DNA from: CAZDIO01 sp964505555
Lineage (GTDB): Bacteria > Bdellovibrionota_C > UBA2361 > SZUA-149 > CAZDIO01
Length of the DNA stretch: 64,000 nucleotides
Reading direction: 5' to 3'
NCBI GenBank assembly: GCA_964505555.1
Contig: CAZDIO010000130.1
Location: 9,648-73,647 of the forward strand
Both the position numbers and the translations under genes were made by a program. Shown here piece by piece: positions 17,497 to 25,336 of the stretch (its first letter is position 1; the number at the start of each line of letters is the position of its first letter). The notes beneath the pieces are model-generated. The model was not told the DNA's origin. It saw only the letters and a program-made list of their open reading frames with translations, and did not search any database.

Positions 17497-18642
17497 ATGA
17501 TGAAACAAAAAACTACTATTCCTGCCATGCTTGCTCTTGCAGATGGTACTACCTTTGAGGGATTTTCCTTCGGTGCACAGGGGGAAACAAGTGGGGAGGT
17601 TGTGTTTAACACCTCGATGATGGGATATCAGGAGATCTTGACGGATCCTTCCTACGTTTTTCAAATGATAACGTTTACCTGCCCACATATTGGAAATGTA
17701 GGGGTGAATACTGAAGATCTCGAATCTGAAAAAATTCAGGCCTCGGCAATGATCTGTCGTTCTGTTTCAGAGGGGTTTTCAAATTTTCGGGGTGAGAAAT
17801 CTCTTGGGAGATTTCTTGAAGATCAAAAAATTATTGGAATTACCGGAGTTGATACACGAGCATTGGTTCTCCATCTGCGAACTCACGGCGCAAAAATGGG
17901 AGTTATCTCAACGCGAGGTGAGAAAAAAGAAGCGCTTATTGAAAAAGCAAAATCTCTTCCCTCAATGGAGGGGCTGGATCTCGTTAAAGAGGTAACAACA
18001 GCTCAACCCTATCCATGGAAACAAGGAAGTTGGCTTCCAGAAAGTGGATACCGAATTTATACTGAAGCGGAGCTTCAGAATCGACCACTTGTGGTAGCGA
18101 TTGATTATGGGATCAAACGAAATATTCTTAGATTGTTAATTGATCGTGGTTTTAGAGTGATTGTTGTTCCGGCAACGTTCTCTGCAGAGCAAATACTCGC
18201 CTACAACCCCGCTGGTGTATTTCTTTCAAACGGTCCGGGCGATCCGGCAGCGGTTCATTATGGGGTTAAAACGGTGAAGGAGCTTCTTGGCAAAAGTCCA
18301 ATGTTTGGAATCTGCCTAGGATTACAAATTATGGGACTCTCTTTGGGAGGAAAGACCTTTAAATTAAAGTTTGGCCATCGAGGAGCAAATCATCCTGTAA
18401 GGAACAATGTTTCTGGAAAAATAGAGATTACTTCTCAGAACCACGGATTTGCAGTTGCTCCGGAGACCCTTCCCAGCACAGCAAATATTACCCATACAAG
18501 TCTTAATGATAAGACCGTAGAAGGTTTTGAGGTAAAGGAGCTCAGCGCTTTTTCTGTGCAATATCATCCCGAAGCCTCTCCAGGTCCACATGATGCACGT
18601 TATTTATTTGATCGTTTTTTTGAAATGATAACAACAAGGTAG
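17497..18642 (+). CDS. carA: carbamoyl-phosphate synthase small subunit
   Basis: CarA is the glutaminase subunit that feeds ammonia to CarB for carbamoyl phosphate. At 381 residues it has normal length. The class I amidotransferase domain shows FLSNGPGDPAAV, the nucleophile elbow FGICLGLQIMGL (Cys about residue 272) and QYHPEASPGPHD. It lies 46 nt after pyrC and 15 nt before carB, so it is part of the pyr operon. No second PyrR loop is seen in the gap. Confidence 0.97.
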   Translation: MMKQKTTIPAMLALADGTTFEGFSFGAQGETSGEVVFNTSMMGYQEILTDPSYVFQMITFTCPHIGNVGVNTEDLESEKIQASAMICRSVSEGFSNFRGEKSLGRFLEDQKIIGITGVDTRALVLHLRTHGAKMGVISTRGEKKEALIEKAKSLPSMEGLDLVKEVTTAQPYPWKQGSWLPESGYRIYTEAELQNRPLVVAIDYGIKRNILRLLIDRGFRVIVVPATFSAEQILAYNPAGVFLSNGPGDPAAVHYGVKTVKELLGKSPMFGICLGLQIMGLSLGGKTFKLKFGHRGANHPVRNNVSGKIEITSQNHGFAVAPETLPSTANITHTSLNDKTVEGFEVKELSAFSVQYHPEASPGPHDARYLFDRFFEMITTR

Positions 18643-18657
18643 AGTAAAGTTAGGTGT

Positions 18658-21600
18658 ATGCCGAAGCGAACTGATATCAAAAGCGTCCTAGTAATCGGAT
18701 CAGGTCCGATCGTCATTGGTCAAGCGTGTGAGTTTGACTACTCGGGAACACAAGCATGTAAAGCTCTCAAAGAGGAGGGATACCGGGTAATCTTAATTAA
18801 CTCAAATCCGGCAACGATAATGACCGATCCGGATTTTGCGGATCGTACGTATATTGAACCGATTACGGTACAGTTTATTGAACGTATTATCGAGCGAGAG
18901 CGACCAGATGTGTTGCTTCCGACAATCGGTGGTCAAACAGCTCTCAACGTAACTCTTGAACTTGAAGAAGCAGGGGTTCTGGAAAAATATGGAGTGGAAT
19001 TAATTGGAGCGAGCACTCAGGCGATAAAGACGGCTGAAGATCGAGAGCTTTTTAAGCAAGCAGTCGCTCGATGCGGACTTCACAGTGCGCGGAGCTATCT
19101 TGTTACAACCTTTACTCAAGCTGAAGAAGCTATAGCAAAACTCGGTTTTCCCTTTGTGATTCGCCCCTCGCGGACCCTTGGAGGAAGTGGTGGATCGATC
19201 GTCTATTCTCAAACGGAGTGCGCAGATAAACTTCGTTGGGGATTTGAATCAAGTCCAAATCATGAACTCCTCTTAGAGGAGTCGCTGTTGGGTTGGAAGG
19301 AGATAGAGCTTGAGGTCATGCGTGACCATGCAGATAATGGGGTGGTTATATGCGGGATAGAAAATCTCGATCCGATGGGGGTGCATACGGGAGATTCAAT
19401 CACGGTTGCGCCGATCCAAACACTTACTGATAAAGAGTATCAACAGCTAAGAAATGCCTCACTTCGTCTGCTTAATGAAATTGGAGTAGATACGGGAGGA
19501 TCGAATGTACAGTTTGCCTTATGTCCAAAAACAGGGAGACAAATTGTCATTGAAATGAATCCTCGAGTGTCTCGCAGTTCTGCACTCGCTTCAAAAGCAA
19601 CAGGCTTTCCTATTGCAAAAATCGCTGCAAAGTTAGCAATAGGGTACACCCTTGATGAGCTTCCTAATGATATTACAAAAAAGACCCCAGCTTCTTTTGA
19701 GCCGAGTATTGATTACGTAGTTATAAAAATCCCTCGCTTTGATTTTGAAAAATTCGAAGGTGCCGATGATACATTGGGCACGCAGATGAAATCTGTAGGT
19801 GAGGCAATGGCGATTGGAAGAACGTTTCCTGAAGCGCTCCAAAAAGCATGCCGCTCTCTAGAGAGCGGACGAACAGGGTTTCTTGGTGGACCAGAAGAAA
19901 AAGAGAGCTCAAAAACACGTGTTCTTGAAGAGATAAAACGATTAAGCCCCTCGCGTATCTACTGGATTGGACGAGCACTTTCGTTGGGGATATCAGAAGA
20001 GGAAATTCAAGCAATTTCTGGATACGACTGTTGGTTCACAAGGGAGATGAAAAAGATCGTCTCAGTAGAAAATAGTCTTAAAGAAAAGGATTTTTCTGCT
20101 GTTGATGAAAAGCTTCTTCGTTTAGCAAAGTCATTAGGATCAAGTGATGCAAGAATTGCTTCACTCTGTAAGGTTGAAGAATCCACCGTAAGAAAACGTA
20201 GGCATGAGTTTGGTGTTATTCCTGCCTTTAAAACGGTAGATACCTGTGCTGCTGAGTTCTCTTCAGACACCCCATATCTTTACTCCACCTATGAAGAAAC
20301 TTCTGATGCGATGCCTTCAGGTCGGGAAAAGATTGTGATTCTTGGTGGCGGACCGAACCGAATTGGGCAGGGATTAGAGTTTGATTATTGCTGTGTTCAT
20401 GCAGCGCTTGCTCTTCGAAACGCTGGGATTGAAGCGATTATGGTCAATTGCAATCCAGAAACGGTCTCGACAGACTATGACACTTCGGATCGGTTATATT
20501 TTGAACCGCTTACCCTTGAAGATGTTCTTGAAATTGTATGGAGAGAAAAGCCGCGGGGGGTAATTGTTCAATACGGTGGTCAAACCCCTCTTCGTTTGGC
20601 AAACGCACTCCAGGCTGAAGGAGTGCCAATCATTGGAACCTCTCCGGATTCGATCGATGAGACGGAGGATCGGGAAAAATTTAGTGCAGTACTTTCAGCT
20701 CTTCATTTAAAACAAGCGGCCAATGGTACCGTGAGAACTGCTGAAGAGGCGACGAAAGTTGCTGAAAAGATAGGCTTTCCGCTCCTCGTGCGACCATCGT
20801 TTGTTCTTGGAGGGCGAGCGATGGTTCTTGTTTCGAATCAGGAAGAACTTTCTAATTATATCTCAAAAAGTGTTAACGTTTCATTTGACCGACCAGTGCT
20901 CCTTGATCGCTTTCTCGATAGTGCGATCGAAGTAGATGTTGATGCTGTCTGTGATGGGGAGGAGGTGCTTGTCTGCGGCATTATGGAACATGTTGAGCCT
21001 GCAGGAATCCATTCTGGAGACAGCTCGTTTATGCTCCCTTCGCAAACTCTCTCTCAAGAAGTGCTTAAAGAGATTGAAGAGGCCACTCGCAAGCTTGCCA
21101 AACGGTGTAAGGTCCGAGGGTTAATGAACATTCAGTACGCGCTTTGCCATGGAAAAGAATTGTATGTGTTAGAGGTAAACCCTCGCGCGAGTCGTTCAGT
21201 CCCTTTTGTTTCCAAGGTAACAGGAGTTCCGTGGGCAAAAGTAGCTGCGTTGGTAATGGCGGGTCACTCCCTAGCAAGTATTGAGCAGCAGCAAACATTT
21301 GGTCGTATCGCTCTTTTTGGTGACTATCAAAAAGCTATCTCTAAAATCCCCTACGTAGCTGTGAAAAAATCAGTATTTCCTTTTGTGAAGTTTCGAGGAA
21401 TTGATACCGTACTTGGACCAGAAATGCGCTCCACAGGAGAGGTGATGGGAATTGATCTCAATGTTGGAGGAGCATTCTCTAAGGCTCAAGAAGGTGCAGG
21501 GACGAAGCTTCCAACTTCAGGGGTTGTTTTTATGAGCATTCGTGATGGAGACAAAGAGCGGATTTTACCTCTTGCAAAGAAGTTACATTCTTTCGGTTTT

Positions 21601-21930
21601 TCACTCATTGGGACTGTAGGAACAGCAAGGTTTTTAAACAATGAAGGATTACCGGTAAAAACTATTAACAAGGTACGGGAAGGCTCTCCTCACGTCGTGG
21701 ATGATTTAATCAATGGCAAAATTCAAATTGTAATCAACACCCCGGAAGGTACCGGACCTCATCTGGACTCACGATCTATTCGTAGTACTGCTACGGAACT
21801 TAATTTAGCGCTCTTTACTACCAGTGCAGCAGCGGAAGCTGCTGTAAACGGCATTGAGCAACTTATTGCTGGTCAGGGAGTTCTTGTTCGTTCGTTACAG
21901 GAACATCTTTCAATGCAGGAAGGAAGGTAA
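18658..21930 (+). CDS. carB: carbamoyl-phosphate synthase large subunit
   Basis: CarB makes carbamoyl phosphate from bicarbonate, ammonia and two ATP. The 1090-residue protein has the full two-half architecture. The first ATP-grasp half starts at KSVLVIGSGPIVIGQACEFD; the second starts near residue 558 at KIVILGGGPNRIGQGLEFDY. The C-terminal MGS-like regulatory domain (about 940-1075) contains FSLIGTVGTARFL. Nothing is missing. It is followed by greA after 15 nt, apparently in the same operon. Confidence 0.98.
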   Translation: MPKRTDIKSVLVIGSGPIVIGQACEFDYSGTQACKALKEEGYRVILINSNPATIMTDPDFADRTYIEPITVQFIERIIERERPDVLLPTIGGQTALNVTLELEEAGVLEKYGVELIGASTQAIKTAEDRELFKQAVARCGLHSARSYLVTTFTQAEEAIAKLGFPFVIRPSRTLGGSGGSIVYSQTECADKLRWGFESSPNHELLLEESLLGWKEIELEVMRDHADNGVVICGIENLDPMGVHTGDSITVAPIQTLTDKEYQQLRNASLRLLNEIGVDTGGSNVQFALCPKTGRQIVIEMNPRVSRSSALASKATGFPIAKIAAKLAIGYTLDELPNDITKKTPASFEPSIDYVVIKIPRFDFEKFEGADDTLGTQMKSVGEAMAIGRTFPEALQKACRSLESGRTGFLGGPEEKESSKTRVLEEIKRLSPSRIYWIGRALSLGISEEEIQAISGYDCWFTREMKKIVSVENSLKEKDFSAVDEKLLRLAKSLGSSDARIASLCKVEESTVRKRRHEFGVIPAFKTVDTCAAEFSSDTPYLYSTYEETSDAMPSGREKIVILGGGPNRIGQGLEFDYCCVHAALALRNAGIEAIMVNCNPETVSTDYDTSDRLYFEPLTLEDVLEIVWREKPRGVIVQYGGQTPLRLANALQAEGVPIIGTSPDSIDETEDREKFSAVLSALHLKQAANGTVRTAEEATKVAEKIGFPLLVRPSFVLGGRAMVLVSNQEELSNYISKSVNVSFDRPVLLDRFLDSAIEVDVDAVCDGEEVLVCGIMEHVEPAGIHSGDSSFMLPSQTLSQEVLKEIEEATRKLAKRCKVRGLMNIQYALCHGKELYVLEVNPRASRSVPFVSKVTGVPWAKVAALVMAGHSLASIEQQQTFGRIALFGDYQKAISKIPYVAVKKSVFPFVKFRGIDTVLGPEMRSTGEVMGIDLNVGGAFSKAQEGAGTKLPTSGVVFMSIRDGDKERILPLAKKLHSFGFSLIGTVGTARFLNNEGLPVKTINKVREGSPHVVDDLINGKIQIVINTPEGTGPHLDSRSIRSTATELNLALFTTSAAAEAAVNGIEQLIAGQGVLVRSLQEHLSMQEGR

Positions 21931-21945
21931 GGAGGAAGAGAATAG

Positions 21946-22434
21946 ATGAGTATGAAAACTCCAATGACAGTGGGTGGTCATAAACGCCTCGTTGAAGAAC
22001 TGCAAAGATTAAAAACGATAGAAAGACCGAGAATATCAAAAGCAATTGAGATTGCTCGTGCGCATGGAGATCTTTCAGAAAATGCAGAATACGATGCCGC
22101 AAAACAGGAACAGGGCTTAATGGAAGCTCGAGTTCGTGATATTGAGTCAAAGCTCGCCACGGCTCAAGTGATAGATATCTCAACGTTACATGGCGATCGG
22201 GTGCTCTTTGGAGCAACGGTAAAGGTTCGGGATGCGGATAGTGATGAAGAAAAAACGTTCATGATCGTTGGTGCTGATGAGGCCGATGCCAAAAATGGAT
22301 TAATCTCTTATGAATCTCCGATCGCTCGTGCATTGATCGGGAAAAAGGTAGATGATCTGGTTCAAGTGAAGCTGCCTGGAGGAGAGAAGGGTTATGAAGT
22401 TCTCTCTATTGAGTTTATCGAGAAAAAGAGCTGA
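21946..22434 (+). CDS. greA: transcription elongation factor GreA
   Basis: GreA rescues backtracked RNA polymerase by stimulating transcript cleavage. At 162 residues it has normal length. The N-terminal coiled coil (about 8-80) carries the acidic tip DLSENAEYDAAKQEQ near residue 45, and the C-terminal FKBP-like domain ends with SPIARALIGKKVDD. A strong AAGGAGG-type ribosome binding site precedes the ATG. Its position behind carB is common in many bacteria. Confidence 0.97.
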   Translation: MSMKTPMTVGGHKRLVEELQRLKTIERPRISKAIEIARAHGDLSENAEYDAAKQEQGLMEARVRDIESKLATAQVIDISTLHGDRVLFGATVKVRDADSDEEKTFMIVGADEADAKNGLISYESPIARALIGKKVDDLVQVKLPGGEKGYEVLSIEFIEKKS

Positions 22435-22805
22435 AAGCAGATAGCCAGGATAGCTTATTTCCTTCGATTTAGGCAGATATCTCTAATCTTGAATGTTTTA
22501 ATGATCGGTGTTATATTTTCTCTGTCCAGGTCAGGTCGGGCAAGACATTATCCCACTTGCGTCAACTCCGATCTAAGTTTTTCGGCCCTCTTAAGATGCT
22601 GTTTCTGATGTAGATGCAGTTTCTTAAGATACCGTCTCTTAAGAACCCTTCTTAGGATGATGAAGGCGGCGTGTTTTACCTCTTTTCGTCTTCAGCACTA
22701 GCGTATCGGTGTTGTTGGTTTTAGGGCCGCTGCATATGCTGCTGTGTTCGCAGTGTAGTTGCTCATAGTGGGAGAGTTGCGATTGAAGATAAGAAAGTAA
22801 TCGTT
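22435..22805 (+). other. rimP-nusA operon leader, 371-nt gap
   Basis: No protein gene of normal size is seen. A good promoter candidate lies at 22489-22517, giving a transcript leader of about 280 nt before rimP. Within it CTTAAGA occurs three times (22590-22596, 22623-22629, 22638-22644), plus a variant CTTAGGA at 22651-22657. Two very short ATG-led ORFs (10-13 codons) occur, with no good evidence of translation. No tRNA gene such as the metY of E. coli is present. The leader could be structured, but I recognise no known RNA family. Confidence 0.5.
22489..22517 (+). promoter_or_regulatory. candidate promoter of rimP-nusA-infB operon
   Basis: TTGAAT (22489-22494) and TATATT (22512-22517) are separated by exactly 17 nt, close to sigma-70 consensus. 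It lies 55 nt after greA in the gene-free gap, and a start near 22524 is expected. This is a pattern match only, but it is the best promoter-like site in the gap. Confidence 0.5.
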
Positions 22806-23315
22806 ATGCAAAAAAGTTATAGTTTTTTATCCAAAGAGGATCCGCTTTGGAAAACATTGTCAGAAATTACAGAGGATGAAGGTCTTGTTTTGTATGATGT
22901 AGAGCGACCTTTAGCAGGACAACTTCGAGTTTTTATAGAAAAGCAAAAAGCAGGGGAATCTGCAAAAGAAGGTGTTACGAGCGAGGATTGTTCAAGGCTT
23001 TGTCGAAGATTGATGATCTTTTTTTCTGTGGAAGGGGAGTCTTTAGGGCTTTCCTCTGAGCCAGAGATTGAAGTGTCATCTCCAGGAATTAATCGCCGCT
23101 TACGAACAGTAGAACAGTTTGCTGGTGCGTTGGGAGAACGGGTAAAAGTGAAAGGTGAAAGTGACCAAGGGGGAGAAGGAGTTTCTCACGTAGTTGTTGG
23201 TAACCTTTTGCAGGTAGATGATGGGGCGATTGCAATTGAGGAAGAACAATCAAAGAGAGCACATCTCTTTATGTTTAAAAATATTAAAGAAGCAAGAGTG
23301 GACTTTAAGTTTTAG
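22806..23315 (+). CDS. rimP: ribosome maturation factor RimP
   Basis: RimP assists maturation of the 30S subunit. The 169-residue protein has the RimP N-terminal domain, with DEGLVLYDVE near residue 25 and the CSRLCRRL helix. The signature VSSPGINRRLRTVEQFAGAL near 98-117 matches the family motif (SPGxxRPL). A C-terminal SH3-like domain follows. Its place just before nusA supports the call. An insertion of about ten polar residues (GESDQGGEG) lies in the C-terminal domain. Confidence 0.93.
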   Translation: MQKSYSFLSKEDPLWKTLSEITEDEGLVLYDVERPLAGQLRVFIEKQKAGESAKEGVTSEDCSRLCRRLMIFFSVEGESLGLSSEPEIEVSSPGINRRLRTVEQFAGALGERVKVKGESDQGGEGVSHVVVGNLLQVDDGAIAIEEEQSKRAHLFMFKNIKEARVDFKF

Positions 23316-23345
23316 TAGCTTAAGAGAGAAAGAAGGAAGGCTGAT

Positions 23346-24845
23346 ATGCGGTTTGATTTGGATCAAGTAATAAACCAGGTGGGGCGAGATAAAGGAATCG
23401 ACAAAAAAACGTTGATTAGCGCCTTGGAGTCTGCGGTGCTTAGCGCTGCAAAGAAGCATTTTGGCCATAATCTAAATCTCGAAGCGAAGTTTAATGAAGA
23501 TATTAGTGAGATTGAAGTGCTTGAGTTTCGTACCGTTGTAGATGAGGTAACTGATTCTGCAACACAAATGACGAAAGAAGAGGCTCGGAAGAGTTTTGAT
23601 CCGGATTGTGAAGTGGGTGACGAATTAGGACGAAAAATTGATTCCGAGTTAATGGGAAGAATCGCCGCACAAACTGCGAAGCAGGTGATTATTCAAAAGC
23701 TCAGAGATGCTGAGCGAGATATTATTTATAGCGAATATCGAGACCGAAAAGGTGAGATCGTTAACGGTATTGTTCAACGTTTTGAGCGTGGGAATATTGT
23801 TGTAAATCTGGGAAGAACTGATGCCATCGTTCCTCAACGAGAGCAGATTCAACGGGAGCGATATCGCCAAAGCGATCGGATTCGAGCGATGATCCTTGAT
23901 ATCGATCCAGCAAGTCGTGGACCTCAAGTAATTCTTACTCGAAGTCATCCTGAATTTATGCGAAAACTTTTTGAAGTGGAGGTCCCAGAGATCGCTGAAG
24001 GCATTGTAGAAATTAAATCTGTCGCACGAGAGCCAGGAGAGCGTGCAAAAATTGCTGTGTATTCAAGCGATCCTAGTGTCGATCCGGTAGGAGCGTGTGT
24101 GGGTATCAAAGGTTCACGGGTTCAAGCTGTTGTCTCTGAGTTGCGTGGCGAAAGGATTGATATCGTAACGTGGACTCCCGATGCGCCAAGTTTTGTTGCT
24201 CGAGCGCTCTCACCTGCGGATGTTGTGCGGGTGATTGTTGATGAAGATGAACATGCTATGGAAGTTGTTGTTTCCGATGATCAACTTTCTTTAGCGATAG
24301 GGCGTCAAGGTCAAAACGTAAAACTCGCATCGAAGCTCACTGGTTGGAGAATTGATGTACGCAGTGAGTCAGTTGCCGAGGAAGAATCAAAACGTGCACG
24401 AAAAGCTCTTGAATCAATTCCAGGGATTGGATTTGGTGAGTCTGAGCTTTTGTATCAGCAAGGATATCGGTCAGTGAAGGAAGTTGCTGAAGTGAGTATG
24501 GAAGAACTTTCTTCTATTGAAGGTCTTGATCCAGAGAAGGCAGCCGTTATTCATGCAGGCGCAAGTGAGCTGCTTGAAAACATGAAGGATGAAAATGAGA
24601 CTGAAGAGGCTCCAGGAGAACTTGTTACGGATATTGATCAATTGGTGCTTGCTGATGAATTGCGTGGCGAATTAATAAAAGGAGGTTTTGTGACTATTCA
24701 AAGTCTTGCTTCTGTTTCGCCTGAAGATCTGAGCCAAGCGACAGGTCTTGCTTTGGAAAGTGCACAAAAGGTCTGTCAAGCAACAGAAAGCTTTTTGAGA
24801 TATCAGAGTCCAAAGGAAGACGGAAAACGTTTGTTTGACCGGTAA
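23346..24845 (+). CDS. nusA: transcription termination/antitermination factor NusA
   Basis: NusA modulates pausing, termination and antitermination. The 499-residue protein contains the N-terminal RNA polymerase-binding domain (about 1-125), an S1 domain (about 135-200, GIVQRFERGNIVVNLGRTDA), and two KH domains (about 205-345) with GVCIGIKGSRV-like and LAIGRQGQNVKLAS motifs. Two C-terminal helix-hairpin-helix acidic repeats (about 350-425 and 430-499) follow, as in proteobacterial NusA. That C-terminal extension favours a Gram-negative host. The stop codon abuts the YlxR start. Confidence 0.97.
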   Translation: MRFDLDQVINQVGRDKGIDKKTLISALESAVLSAAKKHFGHNLNLEAKFNEDISEIEVLEFRTVVDEVTDSATQMTKEEARKSFDPDCEVGDELGRKIDSELMGRIAAQTAKQVIIQKLRDAERDIIYSEYRDRKGEIVNGIVQRFERGNIVVNLGRTDAIVPQREQIQRERYRQSDRIRAMILDIDPASRGPQVILTRSHPEFMRKLFEVEVPEIAEGIVEIKSVAREPGERAKIAVYSSDPSVDPVGACVGIKGSRVQAVVSELRGERIDIVTWTPDAPSFVARALSPADVVRVIVDEDEHAMEVVVSDDQLSLAIGRQGQNVKLASKLTGWRIDVRSESVAEEESKRARKALESIPGIGFGESELLYQQGYRSVKEVAEVSMEELSSIEGLDPEKAAVIHAGASELLENMKDENETEEAPGELVTDIDQLVLADELRGELIKGGFVTIQSLASVSPEDLSQATGLALESAQKVCQATESFLRYQSPKEDGKRLFDR

Positions 24846-24846
24846 A

Positions 24847-25329
24847 ATGGAGCGAACCTGCGTAGTTTGTAGAAAAGCGACGGATAAGGAGTTGTTACTG
24901 AGGTTTGTGCTAAGTGCTGATAACAGTGCTCCTCGGGAAATTGTACTTGATATGATTGGTGTAGGTCGGGGAGCATATTGTCATTTTGATGTGCGATGTC
25001 TTGGAGATGTCGCGCTTGAGAAGAGATTGCTTCTTTCATTAACGCGGTGTAGCGTTAAACGGCGCTTACAGCGAGATACTCAAGTGCAGAATCTTAGTAT
25101 AAAAAATGGAAGAAAAAGCGAACCTCAGGAAAGGAGACCGCTTACTGTTACTGGAAAAAGATTTGAGATCCAAGAGTTGCTTCAAAAAACACTTGAACAA
25201 TCTAGTCGTTTAGAGAAAGTTCAAAAGAAAAAAGACTTTGAAAAACGATATCGGGATTTGAAAAACTGCCTTGCTGCTCTTCGGGAAGAAAAGGAAGAGC
25301 GAAATGGAAAACGAAAAATAAGATTATAA
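24847..25329 (+). CDS. ylxR: YlxR-family (DUF448) protein with basic coiled-coil tail
   Basis: Residues 1-80 form a YlxR domain: RTCVVCRK at the N-terminus, then GRGAYCHFDVRCL, the signature of this RNA-binding family found between nusA and infB. The start ATG at 24847 lies directly after the nusA stop; an upstream TTG (24835) would overlap nusA. At 160 residues it is nearly twice the usual length. The extra C-terminal part (about 85-160) is highly charged and likely helical or coiled coil. YlxR proteins have been linked to RNase P and to gene regulation; the tail has no known role. Confidence 0.88.
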   Translation: MERTCVVCRKATDKELLLRFVLSADNSAPREIVLDMIGVGRGAYCHFDVRCLGDVALEKRLLLSLTRCSVKRRLQRDTQVQNLSIKNGRKSEPQERRPLTVTGKRFEIQELLQKTLEQSSRLEKVQKKKDFEKRYRDLKNCLAALREEKEERNGKRKIRL

Positions 25330-25336
25330 CAGTACT

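Noticed and set aside
21863..22216. A 117-residue minus-strand ORF across the carB-greA junction
   Set aside because: It overlaps two certain genes and shows no recognisable domain or ribosome binding site.
22657..22770. Short leader peptides of 10-13 codons upstream of rimP, one Cys-rich
   Set aside because: No convincing ribosome binding sites, and such short frames are expected by chance.
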